DNA of 64,000 bases from Chryseobacterium sp. MYb264 (GTDB lineage: Bacteria; Bacteroidota; Bacteroidia; Flavobacteriales; Weeksellaceae): positions 4,278,001 through 4,342,000 of the forward strand of contig NZ_CP142422.1 in assembly GCF_035974275.1 (NCBI RefSeq), written 5' to 3'. A program made the position numbers and the translations under genes. Positions 8,011 to 16,126 of this stretch are shown here, piece after piece. Below the pieces are notes generated by a model. The model was not told the DNA's origin. It saw only the letters and a program-made list of their open reading frames with translations, and searched no databases. The first letter of the stretch is position 1. Each line of letters starts with the position of its first letter.

Positions 8011-8364
8011 ATGTATACGATAGATAATAAATCTTATCCATGCTGCACAAGTGTGACCATGAAATTTATAGGCGGAAAATGGAAAGCTGTTATTTTGGTA
8101 CACCTGATGGATGGCGCTAAAAGATACAATGAGCTGAGAAAACTGATTCCTACGATTACAGAAAGAACCTTAAGTCTTCAATTAAAACAATTGGAAGAAG
8201 ATAATGTAATCAACAGAAAAGTATATACTGAAAAGCCACCTTTGATGGTGGAATATACGCTGACAGAGCTTGGAAATACTCTTATTCCCGTACTTGAACT
8301 GATTACAGAGTGGGGAAGGGGAGCCGATAAAATATCAAAAAAAATAATCAAGGATATTCCCTGA
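8011..8364 (+). CDS. HxlR-family winged-helix transcriptional regulator
   Basis: HxlR proteins are small dimeric winged-helix DNA-binding regulators, some of which (YodB, HypR, QorR) sense quinones or oxidants through an N-terminal cysteine. The 117-residue protein carries CPVT-like cysteines as SYPCCTSV, then the family core IGGKWKAVILVHL, RYNELRKLIP, ITERTLSLQLKQLE and the wing MVEYTLTELG. It is divergent from a nitroreductase gene with a palindrome in the 85-base gap, the usual arrangement for a repressor of that enzyme. Since the enzyme gene is broken here, the regulator has lost its neighbour target. Its stop is immediately followed by the convergent rsmD stop with no gap. Confidence 0.88.
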   Translation: MYTIDNKSYPCCTSVTMKFIGGKWKAVILVHLMDGAKRYNELRKLIPTITERTLSLQLKQLEEDNVINRKVYTEKPPLMVEYTLTELGNTLIPVLELITEWGRGADKISKKIIKDIP

Positions 8365-8943
8365 TTATTCTGTTATTTCTGTATTTTCTTCTTTGTTAGG
8401 TTCAAAAAAACTGAAACTTACATTTCCATATTTTCTGGTATCTGTCAGATTCGGATGATCAAATTTCATTCTACTTTGATGTTCTACCACAAGAATTCCG
8501 TTTTCTTTCAGGTATTTGTTATTTAAAACCAAAGAGATCAGTTCGTGGTATTTTTTCTCTTCCATTTCGAAAGGAGCATCAGAAAATACGATCTCAAAAG
8601 ACTTTTTATTTCTGAATTTCTTCAACCAATCAAACACATCGCCACGTTGCACATTTACTTGTAAATTAAATCCTAATTCAGAAGCAGTGGTATTTAAAAA
8701 TGCTGTGTGCTTCGGATTCATTTCCACAGACGTTACGTCCTGACAGCCTCTTGAAGCAAATTCAAAGGAAATCGAACCAATTCCTGCAAAAAGATCCAGC
8801 ACAGAAATCGACTGCATATCGTAAGTGTTTTCCAAAATGCTGAACAGCGCTTCTTTTGCAAAATCCGTAGTGGGTCTTACATCAAAATTTTTCGGAGCGG
8901 CTATTTTCTTGGCTTTCCATTTGCCTGAGATTATTCTGTACAT
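8365..8943 (-). CDS. rsmD: 16S rRNA (guanine966-N2)-methyltransferase RsmD
   Basis: RsmD methylates G966 in helix 31 of 16S rRNA using SAM. The N-terminus RIISGKWKAKKI followed by RPTTDFAKEALFSIL is diagnostic for the family; SAM motif I is LDLFAGIGSISFEFASRG, and the catalytic (D/N)PPY-type motif appears as SDAPF, a variant with Ala in the second position. Length (192) is normal. It is the last gene of a minus-strand run with the DUF3822 gene, separated by a 72-base repeat-rich gap. The end abuts the convergent regulator with no spacer, so the two transcripts must overlap. Confidence 0.9.
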   Translation of the reverse strand: MYRIISGKWKAKKIAAPKNFDVRPTTDFAKEALFSILENTYDMQSISVLDLFAGIGSISFEFASRGCQDVTSVEMNPKHTAFLNTTASELGFNLQVNVQRGDVFDWLKKFRNKKSFEIVFSDAPFEMEEKKYHELISLVLNNKYLKENGILVVEHQSRMKFDHPNLTDTRKYGNVSFSFFEPNKEENTEITE

Positions 8944-9015
8944 GTTTTTAGTTGTTAGATTGTAGGTAATAGGTTGCAGGTTAGGAACTAAGACCTATCA
9001 TCTGTTACCTGCGAC
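8944..9015. repeat. Intergenic word-repeat with inverted repeat
   Basis: The gap holds variations on TAGGTaatAGGTTgcAGGT and contains a 10-bp inverted repeat, GGTTGCAGGT (8972-8981) against ACCTGCGACC (9007-9016), with one mismatch and a 25-base loop. Similar short-word islands occur in other gaps of this window (38.4, 47.5, 52.5, 53.1, 54.4, 56.3 kb). Confidence 0.5.
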
Positions 9016-9732
9016 CTAGTTTAATATAAAATTTTTATTAGGAAGATTATCAAATACAATTTTCAGATTTTTTACGAACTTTTGTAATTCTGAAATGAAG
9101 GTTTCATTTTCAGTAGTTTCTCCATAAGCGTAAAAGCTGGTTTCATTAATGCCGAAGCCTATTTTACTTAACGTAAACATTACAAAATAAAGAAAATCAA
9201 CTTCTGAATTGATATCCAGATTGTTGTATAGGATAATTTTTTGATTGTCTATAGCGAAAAACTCACATTGATTATGATAGAGATTAATGTGAATTTCTTT
9301 ATTACTTTTATTGTTGATGGAATTTAAAAACTTTTCACCTGAGAAATTAAAATGAACCGGAATGGCCAGCTCTTTTATTTTCTTGTACAAATCTTTAGGA
9401 AATGTATAGTAAAACTGAATTTTAAACTTTTTATTTACGGAAAGCATTAATTCTTCATTTTCTTTATCTACAGGAGCATTAAAGGAAATCAGATCAAAGC
9501 CCGCCTCATGCTCCGAAAAACCTTCAGGCATCAGGGTAAAATGATTCAGCGCTGAAATCACAGAAATTTCATCAAATCTCTGCTTAATTAAAACCTCTTC
9601 TAACTGATGAGAAATAAAATTTTCCGGTGTTTCTTCGTTGACAAAGTAGGCCTTTTCCTCCAAAACGTTTTTATTCTTTACGATTTGGTAGATTAAGCCG
9701 TCTTTGATAAAAAGTAAATTAAGTACGTTCAT
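9016..9732 (-). CDS. DUF3822 family protein
   Basis: DUF3822 proteins are restricted to Bacteroidota and have no established function; their fold has been suggested to resemble actin-like ATPases. This 238-residue protein shows the expected layout: an N-terminal strand pair (NLLFIKDGLIYQIV), a middle with FTLMPEGF, and a second half with INLYHNQCEFFAID and LYNNLDINSEVDFLYFVMFTLSKIG. It lies just upstream of rsmD on the same strand, an arrangement I associate with this family, and 18 bases downstream of the Smr gene. A role in ribosome or translation biology is only suggested by context. Confidence 0.65.
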   Translation of the reverse strand: MNVLNLLFIKDGLIYQIVKNKNVLEEKAYFVNEETPENFISHQLEEVLIKQRFDEISVISALNHFTLMPEGFSEHEAGFDLISFNAPVDKENEELMLSVNKKFKIQFYYTFPKDLYKKIKELAIPVHFNFSGEKFLNSINNKSNKEIHINLYHNQCEFFAIDNQKIILYNNLDINSEVDFLYFVMFTLSKIGFGINETSFYAYGETTENETFISELQKFVKNLKIVFDNLPNKNFILN

Positions 9733-9750
9733 ATTTCGATTCCTGCAAAT

Positions 9751-10245
9751 TTAATGAAATTCTACCATTACCGCACCCGATTGATGGTGAAGTATTTCTT
9801 TATTATAAAAATCAAGACCGGTTTGGCTTTCTAAAACATCTAAGACCATTCTTTGCAATGTCCCATCCCCAATACCATGAACAATTTCCAGTCTTTTAAG
9901 ATTATTTTTTCTGCAAAAAGCCATCACTTCCAGTAATTTTTCTTTCTGAATGAATAATCTTTCAAAGCTATCATAATCATTCGGATTTTTAACTAAATTA
10001 TGAAAATGAAGGTCTAAAACCAAATGATTTTTATGATGTTTTTTAGAAACTATTTTTTTAGGTTCTGCTTTTTTTACAATTTTTATATTTTCGTAAAAAT
10101 CAATGTTTTTAGGAACAAGTTTCTCTCTGGGATATTGATGAGTGAAACCATATTCATCCTTAAAAACCACAATATTTCCCTTCGTGGAAGTGACAATGCC
10201 TTCCAGATCCTCATCAACTACAGAAACTTTATCGCCAATCTTCAT
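9751..10245 (-). CDS. Smr domain protein
   Basis: Smr domains are small nucleic-acid nicking or ribosome-quality-control modules related to the MutS2 C-terminus. Here the 164-residue protein has an N-terminal beta-barrel-like part (VSVVDEDLEGIVTS, VVFKDEYGFTHQYP), then a basic linker and the Smr domain with LDLHFHNLV (the LDLH motif) and LEIVHGIGDGTL (the HGxG motif). Both active-site motifs are present. It starts two bases after the stop of the phosphodiesterase gene, so the two are co-transcribed. The substrate is not evident. Confidence 0.88.
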   Translation of the reverse strand: MKIGDKVSVVDEDLEGIVTSTKGNIVVFKDEYGFTHQYPREKLVPKNIDFYENIKIVKKAEPKKIVSKKHHKNHLVLDLHFHNLVKNPNDYDSFERLFIQKEKLLEVMAFCRKNNLKRLEIVHGIGDGTLQRMVLDVLESQTGLDFYNKEILHHQSGAVMVEFH

Positions 10246-10247
10246 TA

Positions 10248-10745
10248 TTAATTCTTTGGTCCCAATTCAATTACTTCCAAATCTTTTATCTCGGTATTAT
10301 CCACCACAAAACGCATCATGGTTCGTACTTTATGCCATCCCTGTTTTCCGCATGCACCGGGATTGAGATGTAACAAACTGTTTTTCTCGTCATACATGGC
10401 TTTCAAAATATGAGAATGTCCTGAAATAAATAATTGGGGTGCTTTTTCAGCAATTTCAGCTTTAGCCAGTGGCGTATATTTTCCGGGATAACCTCCAATG
10501 TGGATCATCAGAACCTCAAGGTTTTCACAAAAAAAACGATTCACTTCAGGAAATTCAGAACGAATTTTTGGGCTGTCGATATTTCCGTAAACGCCCTTTA
10601 ACGGTTTAATTTTTTCAAGCTGTTCAATCACATCCATGTTTCCAAAATCACCACAATGCCAAATTTCATCTGCCTGCATGGCATAATCTAAAATTCTGTC
10701 ATCAATGTAGGAATGAGAGTCGGAAAGGAGAAGTATTTTTGTCAT
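10248..10745 (-). CDS. YfcE/MJ0936-type metallophosphoesterase
   Basis: This is a small calcineurin-like phosphodiesterase of the YfcE/MJ0936 group, which hydrolyse phosphodiesters with a two-metal centre. All metal motifs are visible: DSH near the N-terminus (LLLSDSHSYIDD), HCGD (WHCGDFGN), GNID (VYGNID), IHIGGYP and GHSH (FISGHSHILK), plus NPGACG near the end. Length 165 is typical. It heads the short operon that includes the Smr, DUF3822 and perhaps rsmD genes. The physiological substrate is not predictable. Confidence 0.9.
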   Translation of the reverse strand: MTKILLLSDSHSYIDDRILDYAMQADEIWHCGDFGNMDVIEQLEKIKPLKGVYGNIDSPKIRSEFPEVNRFFCENLEVLMIHIGGYPGKYTPLAKAEIAEKAPQLFISGHSHILKAMYDEKNSLLHLNPGACGKQGWHKVRTMMRFVVDNTEIKDLEVIELGPKN

Positions 10746-10799
10746 TATTGGAAATTCTCTGCAAATTTATGAAACTAATTAGTTTTTATAAAATTTCAC

Positions 10800-11249
10800 C
10801 TACAAAGTAATTTGATACATCCTCGATTCCTCTTCCCAGGGATGATACCCCTGCCCGATATATCGATAGCCATATTTTTCATACAAACCAATATGATCGG
10901 TGCAAAGATTCAGATATTTAAAGCCTGCTTCCCTTGCATCTTCTTCTGCTTTTTTTAAAAGGATAGAGCTGTATTTATGTCCACGGTGTTTTTCATCAAT
11001 AAATAAGGCACATATCCAGGGATAAAGGTCTATTCTGCTGATAAAATCATTTGTAATTAATCCGGCACAGCCAATAATTTCATGGTCTTTTTCCAGCAAA
11101 TACCATTGTGGTAAATCCTGTTCTGCACCAATGGCATGAGTAATTGAATCTTCATACATTTTCGGATATACTTCAGACCAGCTTTCCTGAAAATATTGTA
11201 TCGCCTTATCTTTATATTCCGGCTGTTGTCTTATGGAAATAATTTTCAT
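10800..11249 (-). CDS. GNAT-family N-acetyltransferase
   Basis: GNAT enzymes transfer acetyl from acetyl-CoA to amines. The 149-residue protein has the acetyl-CoA loop in the form IDEKHRGHKYSSILLKKAEE (the Q/RxxGxG/A type motif), preceded by strand WICALFI and followed by YLNLCTDHIGLYEKYGYRYIG, the usual LYEKxGF region. It is monocistronic, with 54 bases to the next minus-strand gene. The acceptor substrate is unknown; small-molecule or antibiotic acetylation is possible but not shown. Confidence 0.85.
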   Translation of the reverse strand: MKIISIRQQPEYKDKAIQYFQESWSEVYPKMYEDSITHAIGAEQDLPQWYLLEKDHEIIGCAGLITNDFISRIDLYPWICALFIDEKHRGHKYSSILLKKAEEDAREAGFKYLNLCTDHIGLYEKYGYRYIGQGYHPWEEESRMYQITL

Positions 11250-11306
11250 TTGAATGTTTATTTTACGTATTAAAATTCAAATTTAATTAATAAATACTGA
11301 ATTGAT

Positions 11307-11314
11307 TAACTTTG
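11307..11314 (+). promoter_or_regulatory. -7 box of the serine hydrolase gene
   Basis: TAACTTTG matches TAnnTTTG, 16 bases before the ATG at 11331, giving a short leader. No -33 element recognised. Confidence 0.45.
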
Positions 11315-11330
11315 AGAAAATTTAAAAAAT

Positions 11331-12875
11331 ATGAAGAAGAAATTTTCTTTTTTCCTTTTTCTTTTAACGGTGGGTGCTGCCAACGCACAGGTCGAAGAGA
11401 AAAAACTGGACGAGCTGGTTCAAAATACCTTAAAAACTTTTGACGTTCCGGGAATGTCTGTCGGAATTATCAAAGATGGAAAAGTGATTTATTCTAAAGG
11501 GTTTGGCGTTCGTTCGTTAACCACAAAACAACCCATGGACGATAATACTTTAGTTGGAATTGCTTCCAATTCTAAAGGTTTTACGTGTACGGCTTTGGCG
11601 ATTTTGGCAGATGAAGGAAAACTGGATTGGGATGATAAAGTTTCAAAATATATTCCTGAATTTCAGATGTATGATGCGCATGTTTCCCAAAATGTAACGA
11701 TCAAAGATTTGGTAACGCACAGAGCTGGTTTAGGTTTGGGACAGGGCGATCTGATGTTTTTTCCTGAAGGCGGAAATCTGACGGTGAATGACATTGTTCA
11801 TAACGTAAGATATCTGAAGCCTGAAAATCCTTTCAGAACGACTTTGGATTATAATAATATCATGTTTATTGTTGCCGGAGAAGTTATCCACAGAGTTTCC
11901 GGATTAAGCTGGGCTGAATTTATTGAGCAGAGAATTATGAAACCTGTCGGAATGACTTCAAGTTTTGGAAGCTACAACAGAGCAAAGGCAGTTGCTAATA
12001 AAATTGATGCACACGCGCCGGTAGATGGAAAAGCAATCGCTGTTCCTCACGATTGGAATGAAACAGGAAATGCAGCGGGAGGAATTATGAGTAATATCAA
12101 AGACATGACGACGTGGGCAGAATGTCTATTAAATAATTTCACAACCAAAGACGGTAAAAAATTGGTTTCAGATAAAAATGTTCAGCAGCTTTGGAGCTTA
12201 CAGATTCCAGATAAAGTGGCGGCTAAAAATCCTTATGACACCAGCTTTTATGGTTACGGAATGGGTTGGTTTCTAAGTGATGTGAAAGGGCATAAGCAGA
12301 TTCAGCATACAGGCGGATTGATCGGTACGGTGACTCAGTTTACTTTGATTCCTGATCTTAAATTAGGAATTGTAGTATTGACTAATCAACAATCAGGTGC
12401 TGCTTTCAACACCATTACAAACACCGTGAAAGATTCTTATCTTGGAGTGGCAGACAGAAACTGGTTGAAAACTTACGGCGAACGAATGATAAAAGTGGAT
12501 GAACTTTATGATAAACAGAAAAAAGAAGCTTTTGCTAAATCTGAAACCTTTAAAAAAGAGAAAAATCTTCATCCAAAATCTGAACAGTTTGTAGGAACTT
12601 ACCATGACGTTTGGTTTGGCGATGTAGATATTGCTCAACAAGGAAATATGTACAGACTTTCATGTAAAAATTCTCCACGGTTAAAAGGTGAATTATTGCC
12701 TTTCTCCAATAATTCTTTCATCATCAAATGGGACGACAGAAGCTATGATGCCGATTCTTACATTATATTTAATTATGATGAATCCGGAAAAGCACAGTCT
12801 GCAAAATTAAAAGCTATTTCTGATGTTACGGATTTCAGCTTTGATTTTGATGATTTGGATTTAATTAGAAAATAA
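11331..12875 (+). CDS. Exported serine hydrolase (class C beta-lactamase / penicillin-binding-like) with C-terminal DUF3471-like domain
   Basis: The 514-residue protein starts with a signal peptide (KKKFSFFLFLLTVGAANA, then QVEE) and belongs to the beta-lactamase-related serine hydrolases that include esterases, D-aminopeptidases and AmpC. Active-site motifs are present: SxxK as SNSK (residues about 77-80), YxN as YNN (in LDYNNIMFIVAGEV) and HTGG as the KTG-like triad. The last 110 residues (QFVGTYHDVWFGDVDI, FDFDDLDLI) look like the DUF3471 beta domain often found after this catalytic domain. A periplasmic location is inferred. Members of this group are usually not resistance enzymes, so I would not call it a beta-lactamase. 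Confidence 0.85.
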   Translation: MKKKFSFFLFLLTVGAANAQVEEKKLDELVQNTLKTFDVPGMSVGIIKDGKVIYSKGFGVRSLTTKQPMDDNTLVGIASNSKGFTCTALAILADEGKLDWDDKVSKYIPEFQMYDAHVSQNVTIKDLVTHRAGLGLGQGDLMFFPEGGNLTVNDIVHNVRYLKPENPFRTTLDYNNIMFIVAGEVIHRVSGLSWAEFIEQRIMKPVGMTSSFGSYNRAKAVANKIDAHAPVDGKAIAVPHDWNETGNAAGGIMSNIKDMTTWAECLLNNFTTKDGKKLVSDKNVQQLWSLQIPDKVAAKNPYDTSFYGYGMGWFLSDVKGHKQIQHTGGLIGTVTQFTLIPDLKLGIVVLTNQQSGAAFNTITNTVKDSYLGVADRNWLKTYGERMIKVDELYDKQKKEAFAKSETFKKEKNLHPKSEQFVGTYHDVWFGDVDIAQQGNMYRLSCKNSPRLKGELLPFSNNSFIIKWDDRSYDADSYIIFNYDESGKAQSAKLKAISDVTDFSFDFDDLDLIRK

Positions 12876-12945
12876 TTTCAACAGGAATTATTCCTTTAAA
12901 CCTGAGTTTGATTAAAATAAATAATTTAAAATATTAATTTTAAGA

Positions 12946-13110
12946 TTGTTAACATGTATGCCGATAGCGTGGCTTCAGCCCAATGATAAAATCCCAAATC
13001 AAATAGGGGCTTTCATACAAATTGATTATAAATTTCGGCTAAAGCCTCTAGGAGTCTCATCTTTTTTAGACGGGCTGAAGCCCGTCCCTATCAATCTGGT
13101 AGAATATTTT
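12946..13110. repeat. REP/MITE-like intergenic element with three hairpins
   Basis: Three related self-complementary words occur in a row: GGCTTCAGCC (12971-12980), GGCTAAAGCC (13037-13046) and a perfect hairpin GACGGGCT-GA-AGCCCGTC (13069-13086). They share a GGCT(NN)AGCC core. A 64-codon open frame over the element is not a convincing gene. I recognise this style of element as a common interspersed intergenic sequence in flavobacterial genomes. Confidence 0.6.
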
Positions 13111-13154
13111 ACTAATCGAACTCAGGTTTTAAGACATTAATAGATAGTAATTAA

Positions 13155-13197
13155 ATCTTAGCGTTAAGAAAAGAGTCACTTCATTCAACGCAAAGAT
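13155..13197. repeat. Imperfect inverted repeat around TTAGCG / CGCAAAG
   Basis: ATCTTAGCGTT (13155-13165) pairs with AACGCAAAGAT (13187-13197) with one mismatch. It follows the REP-like element directly and is the other recurring kind of short intergenic repeat I would expect in this group. Confidence 0.4.
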
Positions 13198-13243
13198 TAG
13201 ATTTACCTATTTATCGCTACCCATAAGGGATTACCCAATGAAA

Positions 13244-14284
13244 CTAAGGTTGCTTAATCAGCTTTTTGCTTATTTCTCCTATTTTAAGAATATAATTGCC
13301 TGGCTGAAGGGTTCCACAGTATATTCTGCTATTATTAATCAGCCCCGACTGTATTTGTCTTCCACTGAGATCAAAAATTGTATATTCTTTTTCTGAAGTA
13401 CCTTTTACCGTTACAAATTCTTTTACCGGATTCGGGAAAATGCTGAAATTATTTTTAAGGCTAACCTCTGAAGTATTCAGGGTATCAAGCTGCCCTGTAA
13501 AAATTGCATTCGCGAAAATATCTCCCACATACATCGTGTTATTATTAATTATTATTCTTGAGGCATGACTGAATAGAGAAGAAGTGAGGGTTACCGATAC
13601 ATTGGGAGGACTCTGATTCAGATTAATCTTTGAGATATTGTTCTCTTCTGGTAAGGCTACGTAAAGTTCATTATTTCTTGAAGCTAAACCAGAAGGATAG
13701 CTGTAAGTATTGAACTGATGAACCAGCGTATTGCTCCCCGGAATAGTGAGATTCATTTTAGAAACCCTGTCCAGTATTCGCTCGGTATAGTATATTTCAT
13801 TCCCGATGATCTCGATATCAAAAGGTTTCTTAGCTTCTGTAACGACTATCGGAAGAGATGAAGGTTGGGAAACATCAAATTTAAAAATCTGATCGGAGCC
13901 TGATGAGGCAATATAGAGATCATTATTCAGAAACTCTAAACCAATGGGAAAAGTAATTCCGTTAACAAGGATTTCTGAATCTGTTCCCGGAGAAGCAAGG
14001 TTCTTTTTTCTGATTCTGTTTCCATTGAATTCAGAGATGTAAAGGACATTATCCTTTAAAGCAAAACCATAAGGTCTGAGAATATTTTCAACAACCGCTA
14101 CGGGAGGAAGACTGGGGTTAAAAAGATCTACTTTTACGACTTTATCCTGATCGTAAAGTCCGATGTAAAGTATATTCTTATCGATAAGCATTGCATTGGG
14201 ACCGCCTGCGAGATCCATTAATTTTGTTGCGACGTTCTGAGCACGTATTTCAGTATTGAAAAGCATAAGGAACAAGATACCCAA
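13244..14284 (-). CDS. T9SS type A sorting domain protein with beta-propeller-like repeats
   Basis: The 346-residue protein has about six repeated units of 40-45 residues of the form NDLYIAS..DQIFKFDV, LYISEFNGNRIRKK, LYVALPEENNISKINL, which suggests an NHL or SMP-30-like propeller. The last 75 residues are a T9SS type A sorting domain (FSIFPNPVKEFVTV, YTIFDLSGRQI, LQPGNYILKI), which is cleaved on secretion through the outer membrane. The annotated start is TTG 14284, giving a short signal peptide (GILFLMLFNTEIRAQ). The preceding codons would fit a normal KKKFHFLGILF signal only if the run of eight A (14294-14301) were nine, which would allow the GTG at 14304. See the finding. Confidence 0.8.
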   Translation of the reverse strand: MGILFLMLFNTEIRAQNVATKLMDLAGGPNAMLIDKNILYIGLYDQDKVVKVDLFNPSLPPVAVVENILRPYGFALKDNVLYISEFNGNRIRKKNLASPGTDSEILVNGITFPIGLEFLNNDLYIASSGSDQIFKFDVSQPSSLPIVVTEAKKPFDIEIIGNEIYYTERILDRVSKMNLTIPGSNTLVHQFNTYSYPSGLASRNNELYVALPEENNISKINLNQSPPNVSVTLTSSLFSHASRIIINNNTMYVGDIFANAIFTGQLDTLNTSEVSLKNNFSIFPNPVKEFVTVKGTSEKEYTIFDLSGRQIQSGLINNSRIYCGTLQPGNYILKIGEISKKLIKQP

Positions 14285-14331
14285 AAAATGGAATTTTTTT
14301 TCACTTTGTTTTTATTTAGAATAATTAAAGA

Positions 14332-14339
14332 CAAAATTA
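14332..14339 (-). promoter_or_regulatory. Promoter of the T9SS cargo gene
   Basis: On the minus strand TAATTTTG matches TAnnTTTG, with a TTG 20 bases further upstream, so both elements of a Bacteroidota promoter can be placed. Initiation would fall near 14325. Confidence 0.55.
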
Positions 14340-15119
14340 CCCCCATGGTTTTATAATCCCAAGTCTATCTGTCACAATTTTTAAAATGACAGATAAGTTC
14401 AAAATGACAATTCCTGTATTTTTTTAATTAAAATATATATTTAAAGCATGGAAAATAAGTTAATTATCGATTTGTAAAAAGTGTAACGGTTAAATTGCTC
14501 TGTTTTTAGTAAATTATTTTATTTACTCCCCGGTTTTTGTATGTTTAAAAAAAACATATTTTTCCGAAATAAAGATAAATTTATTCCTTTATCCTCCTAG
14601 CAACCTTTTTTTTGAAGGGTAATAGATTCCTGTTTTAGCTGTGGGTGAAAATAGGATTTTACTTAGAGTTTTAGTTTACTGGTGCTTACGATTGGTTTGG
14701 AACTTTTTTATCTTAAGATGTGTTGAGGGAAATCACGAATGATAAGTGAAAGATACATTAAAAAAGAGGGTAGATCGAGCTGAAATCAGTTTACGGTCTA
14801 TTATAAAAATTAGGTATTCGGGATCATTTAAAAAAAGGAAAATACTTTATGTTTTCAGCTTCTTTTTTAGAAGGCAGATGAATTCTCTGTGTAAAGCTAC
14901 ATCCGCCTATTGATTCTTCTGAACTCAATGCAATAGGCTTTGCTTTTACATCACATTCTGGAGACAGGAAAAAAGGTAATTCCTTATTAAGATATCAATA
15001 CATAAAACACGAGTAAAATGTGAACAGGCTTTTCAATATGGCGCCCACAGTAAAATATCTCTTTTGTCCTGTGAAAAGAGTAGTTGTAAAGGCTAAATAC
15101 TAAAAGTTTCGGACTATTA
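14340..15119. other. 780-base gap without a recognisable gene
   Basis: I see no convincing coding frame on either strand here. The stretch is AT-rich with a few weak symmetries, for instance GGCAGATG with CATCCGCC and CCTATTG with CAATAGG between about 14870 and 14945, which may be decayed repeats. It may hold untranslated or decayed sequence; I cannot assign it. Confidence 0.4.
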
Positions 15120-15596
15120 TTAGATTTTTCCCGGATCATAGAAGAATAGGAGCTTCTTTTTAGCCCCATCGAATTCCGACCAGGAATTGCAGTCGATCTC
15201 AAAACCGGCAACACCGCAGGTCGGGAAATGGAAAATATCTTCTGACATAGAATTGGCAAAATTGGAAATCCCGTTATTGTGGGAGAAAAATGCAACCGAT
15301 TCGTGGCTGTCGTCTAAATCATAAATGACCGATTCAAAATTACTTTCTGAAGGATGATAAAGTTTTTCATCAGTCATGATATGGATATGGTAAGTCTGAT
15401 TGAAAATTTTACATGTATTCAGTGCCCGAACCGCCGGGCTCGAAACAAAGGAATCAATAGAAATGTTGTTTTCTTTCATAAACCGTGACATGTGCATGGC
15501 CTCTTCTAATCCTTTGTCTGCCAATGGTCTGTCGAAGTCCTCTGTCTCTTCCGGCCAGTCGCTCTTTGCATGTCTTACGAGGATGAGTTTCTTCAT
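15120..15596 (-). CDS. SixA-like histidine phosphatase
   Basis: SixA-type proteins are small members of the histidine (phosphoglycerate mutase-like) phosphatase family. The catalytic LVRHAKSD motif (phosphorylated His9) is at the N-terminus, VSSPAVRALNT supplies the second Arg, and SHNNGISNF supplies the second catalytic His. At 158 residues it is the short SixA form. SixA in Escherichia coli acts on phosphorylated histidine of phosphorelay or PTS proteins; the substrate here is unknown. It is divergent from ruvX, and its downstream region is a long gene-free gap. Confidence 0.87.
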   Translation of the reverse strand: MKKLILVRHAKSDWPEETEDFDRPLADKGLEEAMHMSRFMKENNISIDSFVSSPAVRALNTCKIFNQTYHIHIMTDEKLYHPSESNFESVIYDLDDSHESVAFFSHNNGISNFANSMSEDIFHFPTCGVAGFEIDCNSWSEFDGAKKKLLFFYDPGKI

Positions 15597-15694
15597 ATTT
15601 TCGTTTTTGGAAAATTAAAATTAGAAAAAAAATAACGGAATAAAACATGATTTATAAAAAAATCGATGTTGGGAATAAAATCATTAAAATTTAC

Positions 15695-15702
15695 TAAATT
15701 TG
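15695..15702 (+). promoter_or_regulatory. -7 box of ruvX-def with very short leader
   Basis: TAAATTTG matches TAnnTTTG and ends seven bases before the ruvX ATG (15710). A TTG at 15669-15671 lies 23 bases upstream. Transcription would begin at or within a base or two of the start codon. Confidence 0.5.
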
Positions 15703-15709
15703 CAGACTT

Positions 15710-16126
15710 ATGGGACAGATCCTTGCAATAGACTATGGAAAGGCTCGTTGTGGCATTGCTGCGACGGATGATATGCAGATTATAGCGAGTGGTCTGGATA
15801 CGTTACAAACTCCTTTATTGGTTGATTTTTTGAAAAAATATTTCAGCGAAAATAAGGTAGATGAATTTGTAATCGGCCTTCCTGTAGATTTGAGAGGAAA
15901 TATTTCAGAAGTAGAAACTGACATTTTAAAGTTTATAGAAATTTTTCAAAAAGAATTTCCGACTGTAAAAGTGAATCGTCTGGATGAAAGGTTTACCTCA
16001 AAAATGGCTTCGTTTTTTATTTCTCAAAGTGGAAAAAGTAAAAAACAGAGACAGGAAAAGGGATTAATAGATAAAGTAAGTGCAACCATTATATTGCAGA
16101 ATTTTTTAGAACAAAGAACAAGATGA
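15710..16126 (+). CDS. ruvX: YqgF/RuvX family protein (putative pre-16S rRNA nuclease / Holliday junction resolvase)
   Basis: YqgF has an RNase H fold and is implicated in 16S rRNA 5'-end processing; it was named RuvX as a putative Holliday junction resolvase. The 138-residue protein shows the acidic active-site motifs AIDYGKARCGIA (first Asp), VIGLPVDLRG and RLDERFTSKMA (Asp-Glu), and ends with GLIDKVSATIILQNFL. The start is ATG 15710, seven bases downstream of a -7 box. It overlaps def by four bases (ATGA), so the two are translationally coupled. The family role is conserved but which activity operates here is not visible. Confidence 0.92.
   Translation: MGQILAIDYGKARCGIAATDDMQIIASGLDTLQTPLLVDFLKKYFSENKVDEFVIGLPVDLRGNISEVETDILKFIEIFQKEFPTVKVNRLDERFTSKMASFFISQSGKSKKQRQEKGLIDKVSATIILQNFLEQRTR

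Noticed and set aside
11331..12875. Calling the serine hydrolase a beta-lactamase resistance gene
   Set aside because: The motifs (SNSK, YNN, HTGG) fit the broad serine hydrolase family with a DUF3471-like tail; nothing shows lactam hydrolysis.
12946..13140. 64-codon plus-strand frame after the serine hydrolase
   Set aside because: It is the translation of the REP-like hairpin element, not a gene.
14340..15119. RNA gene or riboswitch in the long gap upstream of the T9SS gene
   Set aside because: Only weak symmetries with no known fold; nothing that I can name.
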